A DNA stretch of 64,000 bases from NCBI GenBank assembly GCA_019925095.2, contig CM034388.1, positions 26,852,934 to 26,916,933 of the forward strand, in the 5' to 3' direction. Under the pieces are notes generated by a model. It was not told the origin of the DNA. It searched no databases and was given only the letters and a program-made list of their open reading frames with translations. This DNA comes from Dendrolimus kikuchii (taxonomy: Eukaryota; Arthropoda; Insecta; Lepidoptera; Lasiocampidae). Both the position numbers and the translations under genes were made by a program. Numbering within the stretch: position 1 is the first letter of the stretch; every line of letters begins with the position of its first letter. Of this stretch, positions 10,120 through 21,643 are shown in pieces.

Positions 10120-10420
10120 TATAGTCATAGACATACAAAACAAACAATAAACACGTTATACAGTTAAATAGTGCTCCTTCACAAGTCTGTTGAAGGAATG
10201 GATAGATTTATCAGACTGGACATCTGCCGGCAGAGCATTCCAGAGATGCACAGCCTGAACAGAGAACGATCTTGCGTAAATCTCCGTAGTATGTATCGGT
10301 GTCCTAAGACGCAACCTCTCTGACGTTCTCAAGACCTCGAATCACTGTGAAAGAACTGAAAACGTTCTTTAAGATAAGACGGGGTCCTAGGATCAAACAG
10401 TACGTTATAAAGAAGAGACA
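10120..10420 (-). pseudogene. Family P LINE protein, C-terminal remnant
   Basis: The minus strand reads LFDPRTPSYLKERFQFFHSD, a stop, then after a frameshift TTEIYARSFSVQAVHLWNAL and SIHSFNRLVKEHYLTV with a stop. The AVHLWNALP pattern is the usual C-terminal signature of Jockey/R1/CR1-like LINE proteins. The one frameshift and one stop make it a dead fragment. It is the only copy in the window. Confidence 0.68.
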
Positions 10421-10435
10421 GAACATGAACATTTG

Positions 10436-10653
10436 TCAGGTGGTAGGGTATTTGCCCGACTGGATGGCTACCACCCCTGGTCTAGAGTATGCTGCCATAA
10501 CAGCCTTAGTGACCAGGTTCCAGTCTCCCGTAAGAGAGTAGCAGCGCATTTGTAGCACCTTTGGTGTTGCAAATGTCCATAGGCGATGGTAACCGCTTTC
10601 CATCAAGTGGGTCGTATGCCTGTCTGCTGAACTCCCGCAATAAAAAAAAAGCA
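10436..10653 (+). mobile_element. Family A repeat (5'-truncated)
   Basis: Starts inside the copy at CAGGTGGTAGGGTATTTGCC and runs to CTCCCGCAATAAAAAAAAA. About 20 bases (TTGAGTTGTGTTCCGGCATT) are missing around 10505. Confidence 0.82.
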
Positions 10654-10659
10654 TTACGG

Positions 10660-11093
10660 CGAAGCCAAATTGGCAACCATTTGAGCTTTGTGCGAAATTC
10701 AGATATTTCTATGTGATCATATTTGCCTATGTACCTTTGACCTTTTCGTTTAGCTGCTTTTGTTTATGTATTTATTGCAGGAGATCAGCAGACAGGCAAA
10801 TGGCCCACTTGATGGAAAGCGGTTACCATCGCCTATGGACATTTGCAACACCAAAGGTGCTACAAATGCGCTGCTGCTGTCTTAAGGGAAACTGGAACCT
10901 GGTCACTAATGCCGGAACGCAACTCGAAGGTTGTTATGGCGACATACTTTAGACCAGGGGTGGTAGCCATCCAGTCGGGAAAATGCCCTACCACCTGGCA
11001 AGTGGTATTTATATTACTCATAACAACGGTTGCACTACAGGTATTGATTATGCCGATGACTTCTTCATTGAAACTGTAGTAGGTATAGTAATA
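10660..11093. repeat. Family U repeat, copy 2, split by family A
   Basis: Family U sequence (CTTTTCGTTTAGCTGCTTTT) is interrupted at 10775 and resumes at 11005 through TTGATTATGCCGATGACTTC. The 8-bp GTATTTAT is duplicated at the breakpoints. The next U unit follows directly. Confidence 0.68.
10776..11004 (-). mobile_element. Family A repeat, 5'-truncated, with target-site duplication
   Basis: A reversed copy whose 3' end is at the left and whose truncated 5' end is at CCACCTGGCAAGTG. It is flanked by GTATTTAT at 10768-10775 and 11005-11012. Truncation plus duplication is the mark of LINE-driven insertion. Confidence 0.85.
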
Positions 11094-11370
11094 TGACAAA
11101 CTTTCAGCCGTCGTCTCGGGTATACCTTACAATCGATTTCTTGCGATTAAATAGGCTTGAATGTATTTGATCGTATGCGGTTGTACTTTACGCTTTATTG
11201 CTTTTGTTTGTCCCCTTATTAGGAATTGTTACTTTATTTATTTATATTCTAAGCTAATAACTACTAATAATAAGGACGGTTGTACAGGTTATCATTGGCA
11301 TAATCAATACGTTTAGTATACTACACGTATTGATTATGTCAATGATCTCTTCATCGACAGTTTTCGTTAT
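11094..11370. repeat. Family U repeat, copy 3 (tandem with copy 2)
   Basis: Begins GACAAACTTTCAGCCGTCGT directly after copy 2 and ends with TTGATTATGTCAATGATCTC. An inner inverted pair around ATAATCAATACGT / ACGTATTGATTAT lies at 11300-11340. Confidence 0.65.
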
Positions 11371-11994
11371 AGTAAGTTTACATTAATATAAATAAATTAC
11401 ATTAATATAAGTAAATTAAAATTATTAAACTGGCTAATAGAACTTCCTTATGACGACACCGAGAATTTACTAAATTGAAAACACCAGTCTAATAAGTTTG
11501 TAACCACACACTCACTCATTCACTTGTACACACATCACATACACACTACATACATACATACATATACACACCCATTCACACATCTATGCATTACCACATA
11601 CATTACAATTATTAACACGAAAATGTACAAATGTATAAACATTAAAATAATTTTTCTTTTTAAAATTGTATAACAAACGAGTTGTCTGAAAGTGGGCGCT
11701 AACAACTGCAACACAGTATTATACTACAGCAGTTGTCTGCGATACCAAATTGTCTCTGTACACTAAGTTTACGGTTTCGAATAAATTCTTTAATTCTTCT
11801 TTAGTTCTTTAATATTCTTTTAAATGGTTATTTTATTTTCGAAGTATGCCAGATATCAAAGCGAATACTATAGTTTAAAATCAAATTCCTGTTTTAGTTC
11901 TTAACACTTTCGTTCAAATCTGTTGAAACGTTTAGAAGCCTCCTCGAGAGAAAGTTTTAAACACAGAAATACATAAAACTTAAAGCCAATATTT
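11371..11994. other. No gene seen; CA/CATA-rich stretch
   Basis: A low-complexity ACACACT/CATACATA-type tract lies at about 11505-11600. The remainder is AT-rich without coding signal. Confidence 0.45.
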
Positions 11995-12221
11995 TGTTAT
12001 TAGATATACATACATACATAACTTCACGCCAGTTCCCTTGCGGGGTAGGCACGAACAACAGAGCGCCATTTAGGCTTATTATTACACACCTCACTTGCTT
12101 CTTTGACATTCATAACTCTTGTTATGCACGCTCGTCTGTTCTTAAGGCTCCTGACATCACCTTCTGCTAGTACACGATCAATTTGATCATGGACGGTGTG
12201 TCGTGTTACACTGTTATTAGA
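11995..12221 (-). mobile_element. Family B LINE 3' end, copy 3, with target-site duplication
   Basis: The minus strand gives TVHDQIDRVLAEGDVRSLKN through ARELA and the stop, with the TACA tail at the left. TGTTATTAGA is duplicated at 11995-12004 and 12212-12221. Confidence 0.85.
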
Positions 12222-12394
12222 CATTGTATAAATATCAATATTTACTATTGCAAATTATTCTTAAAAAAGCAAAACTATTATGAATAAAGTACATGAAAAT
12301 ATGCAAACAAGAAAAAAATTCATACCTATCACATGATATGACGGATGACTGTTCAACAGTGAATTAATGTACTACCCAATGTCGTCGTCAAAGT

Positions 12395-12600
12395 CGCGGT
12401 AGCGTAATGGCTAGCGCACGCATTTCAAGCTCAAAGGGTGTGGGTTCGAATCCTGACCGGAACGCATGCGCCACTTGGGCAGTTTTCTGACCTAATTTAC
12501 ATATTGTTAAAATTACCATCTGCTAATAACGGTGAAAGAAAACATCGTGATGAAACGCGCATAGGCCCTAGGAATGGATCTTTTATAAGCTGCATATAGC
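12395..12600 (+). mobile_element. Family C tRNA-derived SINE, 3'-truncated
   Basis: The head GGTAGCGTAATGGCTAGCGC resembles a tRNA box A region and GGTTCGAATCC (12443-12453) is an exact box B. These are the internal RNA polymerase III promoter of a tRNA-derived SINE. The body (GTTTTCTGACCTAA, GAAAACATCGTGATGAAAC) matches 51600-51690. Cut near 12575. No intact cloverleaf or discriminator supports a true tRNA gene. Confidence 0.75.
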
Positions 12601-13065
12601 AATGCCACCAATAATTGTTCCACAGATCCTACAAAATGAAATATAAAAACATAAAGAAATACAGTTCATACCAACATGTGTATAAAGGGAAACCATGCGT
12701 ATGGTAGGTGCCTTCATTTAAGCGCTATTGTCTGGTGGATTACATACCCCGACCTCCCACAATCCTCTATAAAGCCGCGTTGCCTCCCCATACACTAAGC
12801 CCACTTGCGATGAAAGGCATTACGACTTTTTGATGCCTAAATACCTGGTAAGTTGTTTGGAATACCGTTACATATGTTCTGGAGCTTTATAGAACAATGC
12901 AGCACCTTTTTTTGACATATGAACATAAGAGAAAACTTACAACGAAACATTTCTAGATGACCGCATCAAATGTTCTCTCAGTAATTATTCGTGCAAAATA
13001 CTTTGTTGAGCCTTGCATTCGTTCAGAGTACATTTAAAAAATACCATGAATGTACTTATATAGAA
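12601..13065. other. No gene seen
   Basis: No supported feature; slightly GC-richer patch at 12740-12790. Confidence 0.4.
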
Positions 13066-13200
13066 TAGAATATAATAGAAAACATTTTATTGTTCTACTA
13101 ATAAACAATTACAGAATGAATAATAATAATTTAACGACAAAACAAAAGGCGGCCTTATGGCTTAAAATGATCTCTTCCAATCAACCTGACTAACAGGATA
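13066..13200 (-). mobile_element. Family L retroelement 3' tail
   Basis: CATTTTATTGTTCTACTAAT at the left and GGCGGCCTTATGGC with TGATCTCTTCCAATC at the right match the reversed L tail. Confidence 0.55.
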
Positions 13201-13945
13201 CTTTTAACAAACAAAATAAAAAAGGAAGAACAGTACAATATATTATGTACGTATAAATAAGTACATTAATAGTAAATTGATGGTTACTAAATATCTTTGG
13301 TCCTCGCAAGTCTAAAACATGCTTCTGTTTCTATATATAGTATGATATATCTTATTTTTGTATAGTATATAATAGTGCATTATGGTACTAGTGTGTAACA
13401 TTGGTGATTACCGCCGAGGCGCCATTGAGACTCGAGCCGTAGGCGAGGGTCTTAAGAGAGCCGAGGACGGTAATCATCAATACACACGTGTATCATACGA
13501 CGTTTTTCAACACACTTGTGAATATAATAACAACAAAAACTCATTTTATCTAGTAGATAAAAAAAAAGTTATATATGAGTGAAAGTTTTATTTATTAAAC
13601 ACGTACGAGTTAAAATTATCTATTTAAATAAGAAGTTGCATGAAATGAGCAAGCAATAGGAACATTAATTTATTTGTTCTATAGAACACGATCTTTTTTT
13701 TTTAATAAAAACTTTTTTAAGAACAAAGCAACTCAACCAATAAAAAAAAAAAAAATTATAACTCACTAATGAGTTATAATGTTTTTTACTCACAGTTTGA
13801 TAATGGGTATCATTCTGTGCCTAATTGCGGTGACCATAGAGCCACTTTATGAGCAAGTGTGTTGAAAAGTATATTATTATTTACTTATTCTTGGAATGTT
13901 TCTTATTATTTATTGTCTTCACCGCCACTGTTGTTTTAATATTTT
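13201..13945. other. No gene seen
   Basis: Mostly AT-rich. The open frame at 13382-13582 (CNIGDYRRGAIETRAVGEGL) has no recognised domain, neighbour or conserved repeat and is not called. Confidence 0.4.
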
Positions 13946-14092
13946 CCCTAGTTTAGGGGGTTGCCTGGAAGAGATCGCTTTAAGCGATAAGGTCGCCCTT
14001 TGTTCAACATTTATTGTACTTAGTTATAAGAACGTAGTTTTAATTTTTGATGAACAATAAAGTGTTTTCATTCATTCATTCATAGTATAGTA
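13946..14092 (+). mobile_element. Family L retroelement 3' tail
   Basis: GGAAGAGATCGCTTTAAGCG, then AAGGTCGCCCTTTGTTCAAC and an AATAAAGTGTTTTC with a CATT repeat tail (TTCATTCATTCATTCA). The clearest plus-strand copy of L. Confidence 0.62.
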
Positions 14093-14644
14093 GTTAGTAT
14101 ATATAGGTATTTAATACAAAATATAAAGTAAAAAAAAACGTTGCTGGAGAGTAATTACAACAAAAATTATTTGGACTCCGCATTTTCAACAAGTAATAAT
14201 AATACTATATTTTGATGTTGATGATATTTGTTCTTACATATTGACGAAACGACTGGTGTTTAAACTACTAAACAAAACATTCGTAAGAGACATCCGAAAT
14301 ATACGTTAAACAATATTAAAAACTACCATCACAAGCAAAAAGCCTAAATCAATTTAATCAGATGTGCGATACCAATTAATATAATGACATTGTGTTAAAT
14401 GTTCAATTTTCGAAACGAATTTCAATACACGAAAATTCTGTGAAAACATGCCCGAATTGTCAACTCAGTAATTAAGTTGGGTCTCATTATGAAAGTCTTT
14501 GTTATTATGTACTGAAGTGTAATTTTGCGACTGAGATTCATTCGAATAGATAGTACGTAGAATAGACACTTCTTATAATTCGCTAACGAATACACACATA
14601 TTCCCCAGTGTATATTATGCTAAAAAATTATAAGCTATATATAT
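14093..14644. other. No gene seen; AT-rich
   Basis: No supported feature. Confidence 0.4.
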
Positions 14645-14645
14645 A

Positions 14646-14872
14646 AGTAGCTGTGCCCGCGACGTCGTCCGCGTGGAATTTGCTTTCAAAACCCTCCCAT
14701 TTTGAAACATTCTTCATTGGTGCTCCACTCCTATTGGTCTTAGCGTGATGATATATAGCCTATATAGCCTTCCTCGATAAATGGGCTATCCAACACTGAA
14801 AGAATTTTTCAAATCAGACCAGTAGTTCCTGAGATTAGCGCGTTCAATCAATATTAGTATATTTGGCTACAA
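14646..14872 (-). mobile_element. Helitron, family E
   Basis: GTAGCTGTGCCCGCGACGTC at the left is the reversed 3' end with CTAG mutated to GTAG. The standard E body follows, and the right end is shortened to AATATTAGTAT. Confidence 0.72.
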
Positions 14873-15279
14873 CACAATACTTACATTTTAAATATCGCGA
14901 TATCTTTTGGACGAAATGTTCCAATTGAATAATTCAAAAAGTTCTACAAAGGTATTGAATTCGTCTTGAATATGGAGTAATTTATTTTGATAAGGATTAA
15001 TGCTAAGGTACAAAATAAAGAGATTTTGAAGCGACGGCATTTTAATTATTTAAAAAAATAAAAGGAAACACTTATTGTGAGATAACTACAATATTTACAC
15101 ATATAGTTACGCGATATTTTTTGTAGACAATTATATGTTCTGCAAAGTGGTAGTACATTGTTTTGTTCTATAATCAATAGTTTTCGTAGCGCACGCCGTG
15201 TAAGGTTTTTTTCGGGTCATTTTTTTTTACACCTAGCGTTACATTATTGGACTTTTAGTAAGGATCCCTAATTTTTTTG
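14873..15279. other. No gene seen; AT-rich
   Basis: No supported feature. Confidence 0.4.
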
Positions 15280-15417
15280 TAAATATAATATAGCCTATAG
15301 CCTTCCTCGATAAATGTACTATTCAACATTGAAAGAATTTTTCAAATCGGACCAGCGTTTCCTGAGATTAGCGCGTTTATACAAACAAACTCTTCAACTT
15401 TATAATATTAGTATAGC
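15280..15417 (-). mobile_element. Helitron family E, half copy
   Basis: Only the 5' half is present (reversed): TATAGCCTTCCTCGATAAAT through GAGATTAGCGCGTTTAT to AATATTAGTATAGC, with the terminal GA changed to GC. Confidence 0.65.
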
Positions 15418-15584
15418 TTTAAAAATAAAACTATAAGCTAATTAAAGACTATGTACCAAATTGCTGCCAGAGGGAAGCATATCCAGAAGGCTGCTGCATT
15501 GCCAAGCCGAACGCAAGGCTAATTCGCTGTCCGAAGTATAGAGTATGGTGGTGCACTAGGCATCCACCATTTTTATCAATTTAA

Positions 15585-15836
15585 TCATAATGATGTCAAA
15601 CCCTTCTCCATAGCAACAAACCGAAGACGGCCCTGCTTCGAGTGCGGCCCTGTGGTGCGATAACTCAACTGTATGGGCCACCAGCGTAGTCGACAACAAG
15701 CGACGCAGTATATAAGGGCGCCCTCGGCATGCAGCAGGGACATAGCAAGATCATCATCGAGACCACGCGCTTCTTCGTAATCGCGCAATCCAACGGCGGC
15801 ACGGCAACGTTGAGGTTCTGTCAAATCAAAAGCCAT
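15585..15836 (-). CDS. Unrecognised 83-residue open frame
   Basis: The frame starts MAFDLTEPQRCRAAVGLRDY and ends VAMEKGLTSL. It is GC-rich for this region and acidic in its first half, with no family recognised, no signal peptide and no membrane span. A TATATA box-like run sits inside it (15710-15716), so it could instead be promoter or LTR DNA. It lies just upstream of a plus-strand LINE remnant on the other strand, so context gives no function. Confidence 0.2.
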   Translation of the reverse strand: MAFDLTEPQRCRAAVGLRDYEEARGLDDDLAMSLLHAEGALIYCVACCRLRWWPIQLSYRTTGPHSKQGRLRFVAMEKGLTSL

Positions 15837-15884
15837 TCTCTAAATACAAACTTGTATCCCTTGATTAACGTAAAATCATCATCA

Positions 15885-16345
15885 TCATCTTTGGGATGGC
15901 TCAGCTAAATACCAGTTAGAGACACTCGAGTCAATAGAGAAAAGAGCTAGGAATCTGATAGGCGATAACCGACTATTCGACGAGAGGCTTCAGAGCCTAA
16001 GTCATCGCCGTAAGGTCGCCAGTTTGCCGATATTCTATAGGATACACTTCGGGGAGTCTGCCACAGAATTACATGAATTGGTTCCTCCCTCACCATTCTA
16101 CCACCGGACAAGCAGACGTACGCACTCACGCCACCGATATATGGTGGAAATAACAACGAAGCGGACGAAACGCTATGCTTCCTCTTTCATCATACGCACC
16201 GCTGAAGAGTGGAACTCTTTACCGTCGTCTGTTTCTCCTGAAGAATACAATCTAGGTGTCTTTAAGTCTCGTAAGCGTACTCCACCTTAGACTGCATTTC
16301 CACCTGACATCAGGCGCAATGTCACTCAAACGCGAAGCTATTTAT
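15885..16345 (+). pseudogene. Family K LINE protein, C-terminal remnant (best copy)
   Basis: Plus-strand reading runs [40 protein letters not shown], then [18 protein letters not shown] and [15 protein letters not shown] with a stop at 16288-16290. SLXHRRXVASL...RTAXXWNSLP is the C-terminal signature of Jockey/CR1-superclade LINE proteins. Reverse transcriptase and endonuclease are missing through 5' truncation. The 3' UTR ends TTATTATAAAAAAAAA. Other tails of the family are at 1, 29275, 40565 and 63075. Confidence 0.8.
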
Positions 16346-17079
16346 TATAAAAAAAAAATCACTAATAAAATCCATCAATATTTTTTATCTTAGATATACT
16401 ATTTTAAATCTGTAAATAAAGCTATTTTTAATAAGTATTTTACATTATAATAACACTTAGCAGACGTCGTACTAGTTTTAAATACACTATTGAGTATTTG
16501 ACTCAGTATTTGCTTGACTGTACCTGTTTTTTTAACAGTATAATTTTTATAAACCAAACATGGGCAAAACTAATTACTATGCATATCAGCGTTGTATCAA
16601 GTAGTTCCTCTGTATTATATTCTTTCATATAACACTAACTAGTTATATTATGTTGTAAGCTGAAGTCATAATGTTACTAAATAGTCATTTAGTGTATAAA
16701 ACTTTTGTGTTGCATGACTTTGTCTATTCTGTTTGTTGTTTAATTATCTTTTATTTTAGTTTAAAACTAGTATAACTGCGAGTCTGAGGTTTGAAGTTGC
16801 TCCAGTTAGTATGGTATCACGTGCGGTTTGCGAAATTAGATAACAACATTGTCCTTAAGTATTAAATTATATTTAAAAAAACAAGCTTTTATTTAAAGTA
16901 TGAAGTACATCAAATCCATCAATTTGTTATGTTATACAATTTTAAACCAATTTATATCGAGACGATTTTCTGTAAAAGAGATAGAACAAATTTCTAAAAC
17001 CTCAAAAGGAACTAACAAACATTGCAAGTTAATTGAAAGCTTGTAAAAAAAATTTTCGTTATATAATAAACTGGGGGCC
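16346..17079. other. No gene seen; AT-rich
   Basis: No repeat partner within the window and no coding frame. Confidence 0.4.
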
Positions 17080-17269
17080 AGCGCAGTTTCACACGCTCTC
17101 TGTCCCGCTCCCGTGGTCTATAGCGTCATGTTATATAGCCTATGACACTCCCTGTTAAAGTAGCTTTTTAACAATAAAATATTTTTTAAATCGGTTTAGT
17201 AGATCCAGAGATTACCCCCTACAACGACACAAACTCACAAACTTTACTTCTTTATGATATTAGTATAGA
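17080..17269 (-). mobile_element. Helitron-like element, diverged
   Basis: TATATAGCCTATGACACTCC, AAATCGGTTTAGTAGATCC and the right end GATATTAGTATAGA fit a reversed Helitron 5' half. The CTAG end is not clear. Confidence 0.5.
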
Positions 17270-17274
17270 TAATA

Positions 17275-17815
17275 TTAACAGCCTATATATGTCCCACTGC
17301 CAGGCTCGCGCCTCCTAGAATTTATAGGAGAACGGATAGTGTACCCGCCACGCTTATCCAACACGGATTGCCGGGTTTCACACATCGGTTTTCTCAATCT
17401 GCAGATTACATCACGATGTTTTCCTTCATCGTTCAACGGAGAAAGAATACAATTTCCTGCGGCCGGGTGGCCTATCGTAAGAGGCGACAGAACAACCCAC
17501 ACCCAGGTGTTAGGGTATTTGCCTGTCTGGATGGTTATCACCGCTAGTCTAGAGTATGCCGCCATAAAAACCTTGAGTTGTGTTACAGCATTAGTGGCTA
17601 GGTTCCAGTCTCCCATTAGAGAGCAGCAGGGCAATTGTAGCACCTTTGGTGTTGCAAGTATCCATAGGCGATGGTAACCACTTTCCAACAGATGGCCCCT
17701 TCTCTTCTGCTAATTAGGTCAGAAAACTGCCTAAGTCTTGCTTGCGTATCGGCCCGGATTCGAACATGCGCCTTTCGAATTTGGATCCGGGTTCTAACCA
17801 CATTTTACATTCGTT
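17275..17815 (-). mobile_element. Family C tRNA-derived SINE interrupted by family A
   Basis: The reversed 3' part (CCCACTGCCAGGCTCGCGCC to ATCACGATGTTTTCCTTCAT) lies at 17285-17430. The tRNA-like head with GGATTCGAAC (reversed box B) lies at 17700-17800. Between them is a family A copy, and about 35 bases of SINE body are missing at the junction. Confidence 0.75.
17432..17700 (+). mobile_element. Family A repeat inside SINE C
   Basis: Starts at CAACGGAGAAAGAATACAAT (first ~12 bases lost) and stops within the tail at CCAACAGATGGCC; the A-rich end is replaced by CTTCTCTTCTGCTAATT. Confidence 0.78.
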
Positions 17816-18583
17816 ATGCATTATTAAAATATAACTCAAGAAATACATTAATAGAGCTTTTTTATTTAAGAAATCGTTTTGAACATGATCTTAATAAACG
17901 AGGTTTATCCTATTATAAAAGGTTTTAATTCCACTCACGACCCTCCCAAAATACCTTTCAGAAACTTAAAAACCAAACGGAAGTGTACCTTGTCAAATCA
18001 ATCTTTTCCCACTATTTGTTCAACGACCACCTATTTCTAAACAAACTTAGATTTACCGACGGATCATTTTCGAACCGGTTTCATTTGTAACGTTTTTCAT
18101 TGTAAGAAATTTTTAACATGGACACTAGTGCCATTCGCATCCGCAAATATAAGCTTGCCGTAGCTTACATCAGTAAAGCAAACTCGTATTCCCCAAAGTC
18201 TACCCCCTAAGTTAAAATAGCTTTAAGAAACGAAGCGGTAAATGAAAAATTACCCCACAAATTTAGAATCAATTTGTTGTGGAGCGGTTGGTAGTAATTT
18301 TTTAAGGAACTTGCCATGGGGTGGTCGGTAAAGTCAATTCGTTTTTTCTATTCCTACATACTGTACTAAAAGTGAAGGAATTATGGATCAATGTAATGAA
18401 AATTTCTTGAGTATTAAGAAATTTTCAACTTCTTAATTTCACTAGTATATTTGAAATCCAGGAACTGGGTTACAATAAATTCTATAATTATTTTCATATA
18501 TCAAGTGCTAAAATGCTTTTACCTTACGTTTACAATATCATGAAAAAAATATTTAAAAAAATCATACGACATTTGACTCATTC
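17816..18583. other. No gene seen
   Basis: Unassigned sequence; 18060-18330 is a little less AT-rich but has no readable frame. Confidence 0.4.
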
Positions 18584-18893
18584 TTATCCGTGCAGGAACG
18601 GAGAAAGAATACAATGTCCTGCGGCCAGGCGGCCTGTCGTATTAGGCGACCAAACAACCCACAGCCAGGTGGTAGGGCATTTGCCCGACTGGATGGCTGC
18701 CACCCCTGGTCTAAAGTATGTCGCCATAACAACCATGAGTTGTGTTCCGGCATTAGTGACCAGGTTACAGTCTTCCTTAAGAGAGCAGCAGCGCATTTGT
18801 AGCACCTGTGTTGTTGAAAATGTCCATAGGCGATGGTAACCGCTTCCCATCAAGTGGGCCGTCTACCTGGCTGCTGAACTCCTGCAATAAAAT
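18584..18893 (+). mobile_element. Family A repeat, full length
   Basis: Runs from TTATCCGTGCAGGAACGGAG to CTCCTGCAATAAAATTAAAA with few changes from the family pattern. Confidence 0.87.
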
Positions 18894-19464
18894 TAAAATC
18901 AAGTTATGATGACATAACTTGTTATTCTCATACTAAATCAAGCGGCTTCAGCATTTTGAAATGAGATAATAAAATGTGTCTTAGTCTACCCTATAACTAT
19001 GAGCGGTTTTAAATTTTTTTTTTTTTAAGTGTTTAAAAAATAAGTCTTGGGACTAAAATAAATCATTTTATTTGAATTATCTATAATTAAAATAGACAGT
19101 AAAACACTTCTAATGACCTTGCATAACACGTGTAATTGCTATAAACACAGACCAAAGAATCTTCCAACCCCGCCTAGGGGCCCGGTGTCGCGCGACTATG
19201 TTCTAAGCTCTGGCTATTAATAAGGGATAAGTATCCTACTTCATAGTTTTAAGGGATTATATATAGGTCCACATAACCCAATTATAATATTTACGAAACA
19301 TATCAGTATCTTGCAGATTTCAGAAGTTATGAATATAAAGTCCAAGTACCGACGCGAATGACGTCACAACTAGTCACGATTATTTCATAGATTTTTACAA
19401 ATTTTTGTATATGTTCCGTCACATTTCATCCACCAATTAATAATAATAATATCAGACCATTAAT
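18894..19464. other. No gene seen; AT-rich
   Basis: No supported feature. Confidence 0.4.
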
Positions 19465-19757
19465 ATTCCACTGCAAGGCTCGGGCCTCCTATTATGGGGT
19501 GGGGGGGGGCTGTATACCCTCCACCCTTGTCTAAGGCGGATCGGCAGGTTTGACACATCGATAATCTCGATGTGCAGGTTACATCACGATGTCCTCGTTT
19601 ACCTTTGTTAGCACGTCGTATTTGTAAAAATATGCACATTAGATCAGAAAACGGCCAAAGTGGTGCATGCGTTCCAGCCAGGATAGAAACCGCGCCCTTT
19701 GAGTCTGGAACGCGTGCGCTAGCCATTACGCTACCACCAATTAGTGATGTATAATTT
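19465..19757 (-). mobile_element. Family C tRNA-derived SINE, near full length
   Basis: Reversed copy: ATTCCACTGCAAGGCTCGGG at the left, tRNA-like head (GCTAGCCATTACGCTACC) at the right. The box B is damaged (GATAGAAACC). A run of nine Gs at 19502-19511 is private to this copy. Confidence 0.78.
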
Positions 19758-20501
19758 AGCACAGTTAAAGGCCATGGTCAATATATGAACGTGATGCTAT
19801 GTAAATACATATAATAGACTTCAGTGTTAGAGTTGCCGATAAGATTAGGCATTTGTCTATCTATATCATCAAAAGTGTCCAATCTCATAAACGTGTAAAT
19901 ATAATATTTAACAATGATTAGAATATTGGTATGCAAATCACGTTGACGACAAGAGTTTAGTAGGTATAGTCTAAGTTGAATTAGGAACAAATAAAAAGCT
20001 TTATACTACAAGAGTACAGCAATTCGTCGTCTTACTATGTACTACCCTCATGGCGATTGAGCCATGGGCTCTCACCAATGGTACGTCACCCTATCCAACA
20101 GGGTAACCATAATAGACGCATCACACAACTAATAACAATTCTCTTTTTGAATTCTCTCAGATTCTTTATTATGACTGTATAACTTTACATTGACATTGGT
20201 TATTCTTAATTTCACAAAATAACGCGTGTTTATTACATATATCTTCTGTCTAATCGTCAAGATGGCTCCTCAGGAGAGAGAGCCAGTCTTCCTTATTATT
20301 TTTTAATGCGAGCTTGCTTACAGTCGAGACACCAAAAGCGTCTCAACTGTAGCGCCATCTCTTATTTCATTACTGTAAAATACAGTCTCATTGCAGTTAC
20401 TGTACATCAATGTATTATTACTCAATAAATTAAATATCACGCTCACGCTATACGGCATTTACAAATATTATTCGCCAACACAACTAATTTCTACCCCCAC
20501 A
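19758..20501. other. No gene seen
   Basis: No coding frame. 20270-20400 contains inverted pieces (GAGACACCAAAAGCGTCTCAA) but no named element. Confidence 0.4.
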
Positions 20502-20859
20502 TCTAAATATATATATAAAAATCAATTGCTGTTCGTTAGCCTCGCTAAAACTCGAGAACGGCTGGACTGATTTGGCTTATTTTGGTTATAAATTATCTGT
20601 GAAAATCCAGGGAAGGTTTAAAACGTGAGTAAATATGAAAAAAATGCTTGGAATATAGTAAAAACAACAATTTCGCTTTCCTTTAGAAAGTATTCCTACC
20701 TGTCAAACATTTGCTGTTCGTCCCGTCGTTTAGAAATCAATTAAATTTAAAAGAATACTTTTGTTTTTTTTTTTACTAAAGGTGAAACATTCTGCAAATA
20801 TCATTCAGCTTTTTTATTTATTGATTCTGAGGCGGTACGAAGTTCGCCGGGTCAACTAG
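20502..20859 (+). mobile_element. Helitron with canonical termini
   Basis: Starts TCTAAATATATATATAAAAA after an A and ends GGGTCAACTAG before a T, the A|T target of Helitrons. A GGCG...CGCC hairpin (20831-20834 with 20845-20848) sits seven bases before CTAG. The body includes CTCGAGAACGGCTGGACTGA. It is 358 bp, so non-autonomous. Confidence 0.82.
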
Positions 20860-21643
20860 TATACAATATAGAATGTTTATGTCATCCCTTTATAATGCTC
20901 TAAGACGACGTAAGCGCTCGTCCACACAGGTTAATTCCCTGTTCAATTTCCCCACGAACAAAAGTTAAATAACCTGAAACGAACCGGCAAACGAACAAAT
21001 GTCTACAAGTTTACAATCAATGTGCAGTGGGCGGTCATTTTTCATCGTACAAATTGAGAGAATGCCTCAAGGGGGGACCATTATTGTAGGCCCCAACAAA
21101 CGGGTGACAGGCAAACTTTGACTGCTCTTTCTTTATGGTAGGCCTTTGAGCTTTTTATTGTAACCGTGGAATTGGTAAGTGGCGTTTATTCATTATGTTT
21201 TTATATAGGAATATGTTCAGAAAAAACTAATGAGGTGCCTTTGGGATACCTGGTTGGAACAAAGATAGAAGACCATCGGAGGCCATTGAAAAAATTGTAT
21301 TGTAATAAGGGAAATTATACGACTTATTCTCAAAACAGCGTATATTACACTAATGTATATAAATTTGGATCTTATTTCATTGCAGTCAAGTTCGAAATTG
21401 TATTTTCCTCTAGCCTCCATCCGCCGAATAACGTGTGATAAGGAACTTTGTTCCACAATTTAGTCCGTGTTTCAGTACATCCAGGCCTATGAAAACGTAT
21501 TAGTCCATGCAAAACGACTTATAATTTATGATCAATAGTCAACTGCTGTACACGTAAAACAAAACATAATTCCGAATTACTCCAAATAAATACAATTGTT
21601 GCATTTCATGGTTTATCGAAGTCCTCTGTAATTGATGGTACAG
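20860..21643. other. No supported gene
   Basis: The open frame at 21166-21438 is preceded by GGAATTG|GTAAGTGG, but the next acceptor is only ~33 bases away, too short for an intron. Not called. Confidence 0.4.

Noticed and set aside
12395..12460. tRNA gene
   Set aside because: Box A/B are present but the stems do not form a tRNA and the body matches other SINE C copies.
21166..21438. Exon beginning at GGAATTG|GTAAGTGG
   Set aside because: Donor and the next acceptor are about 33 bases apart; no homology.
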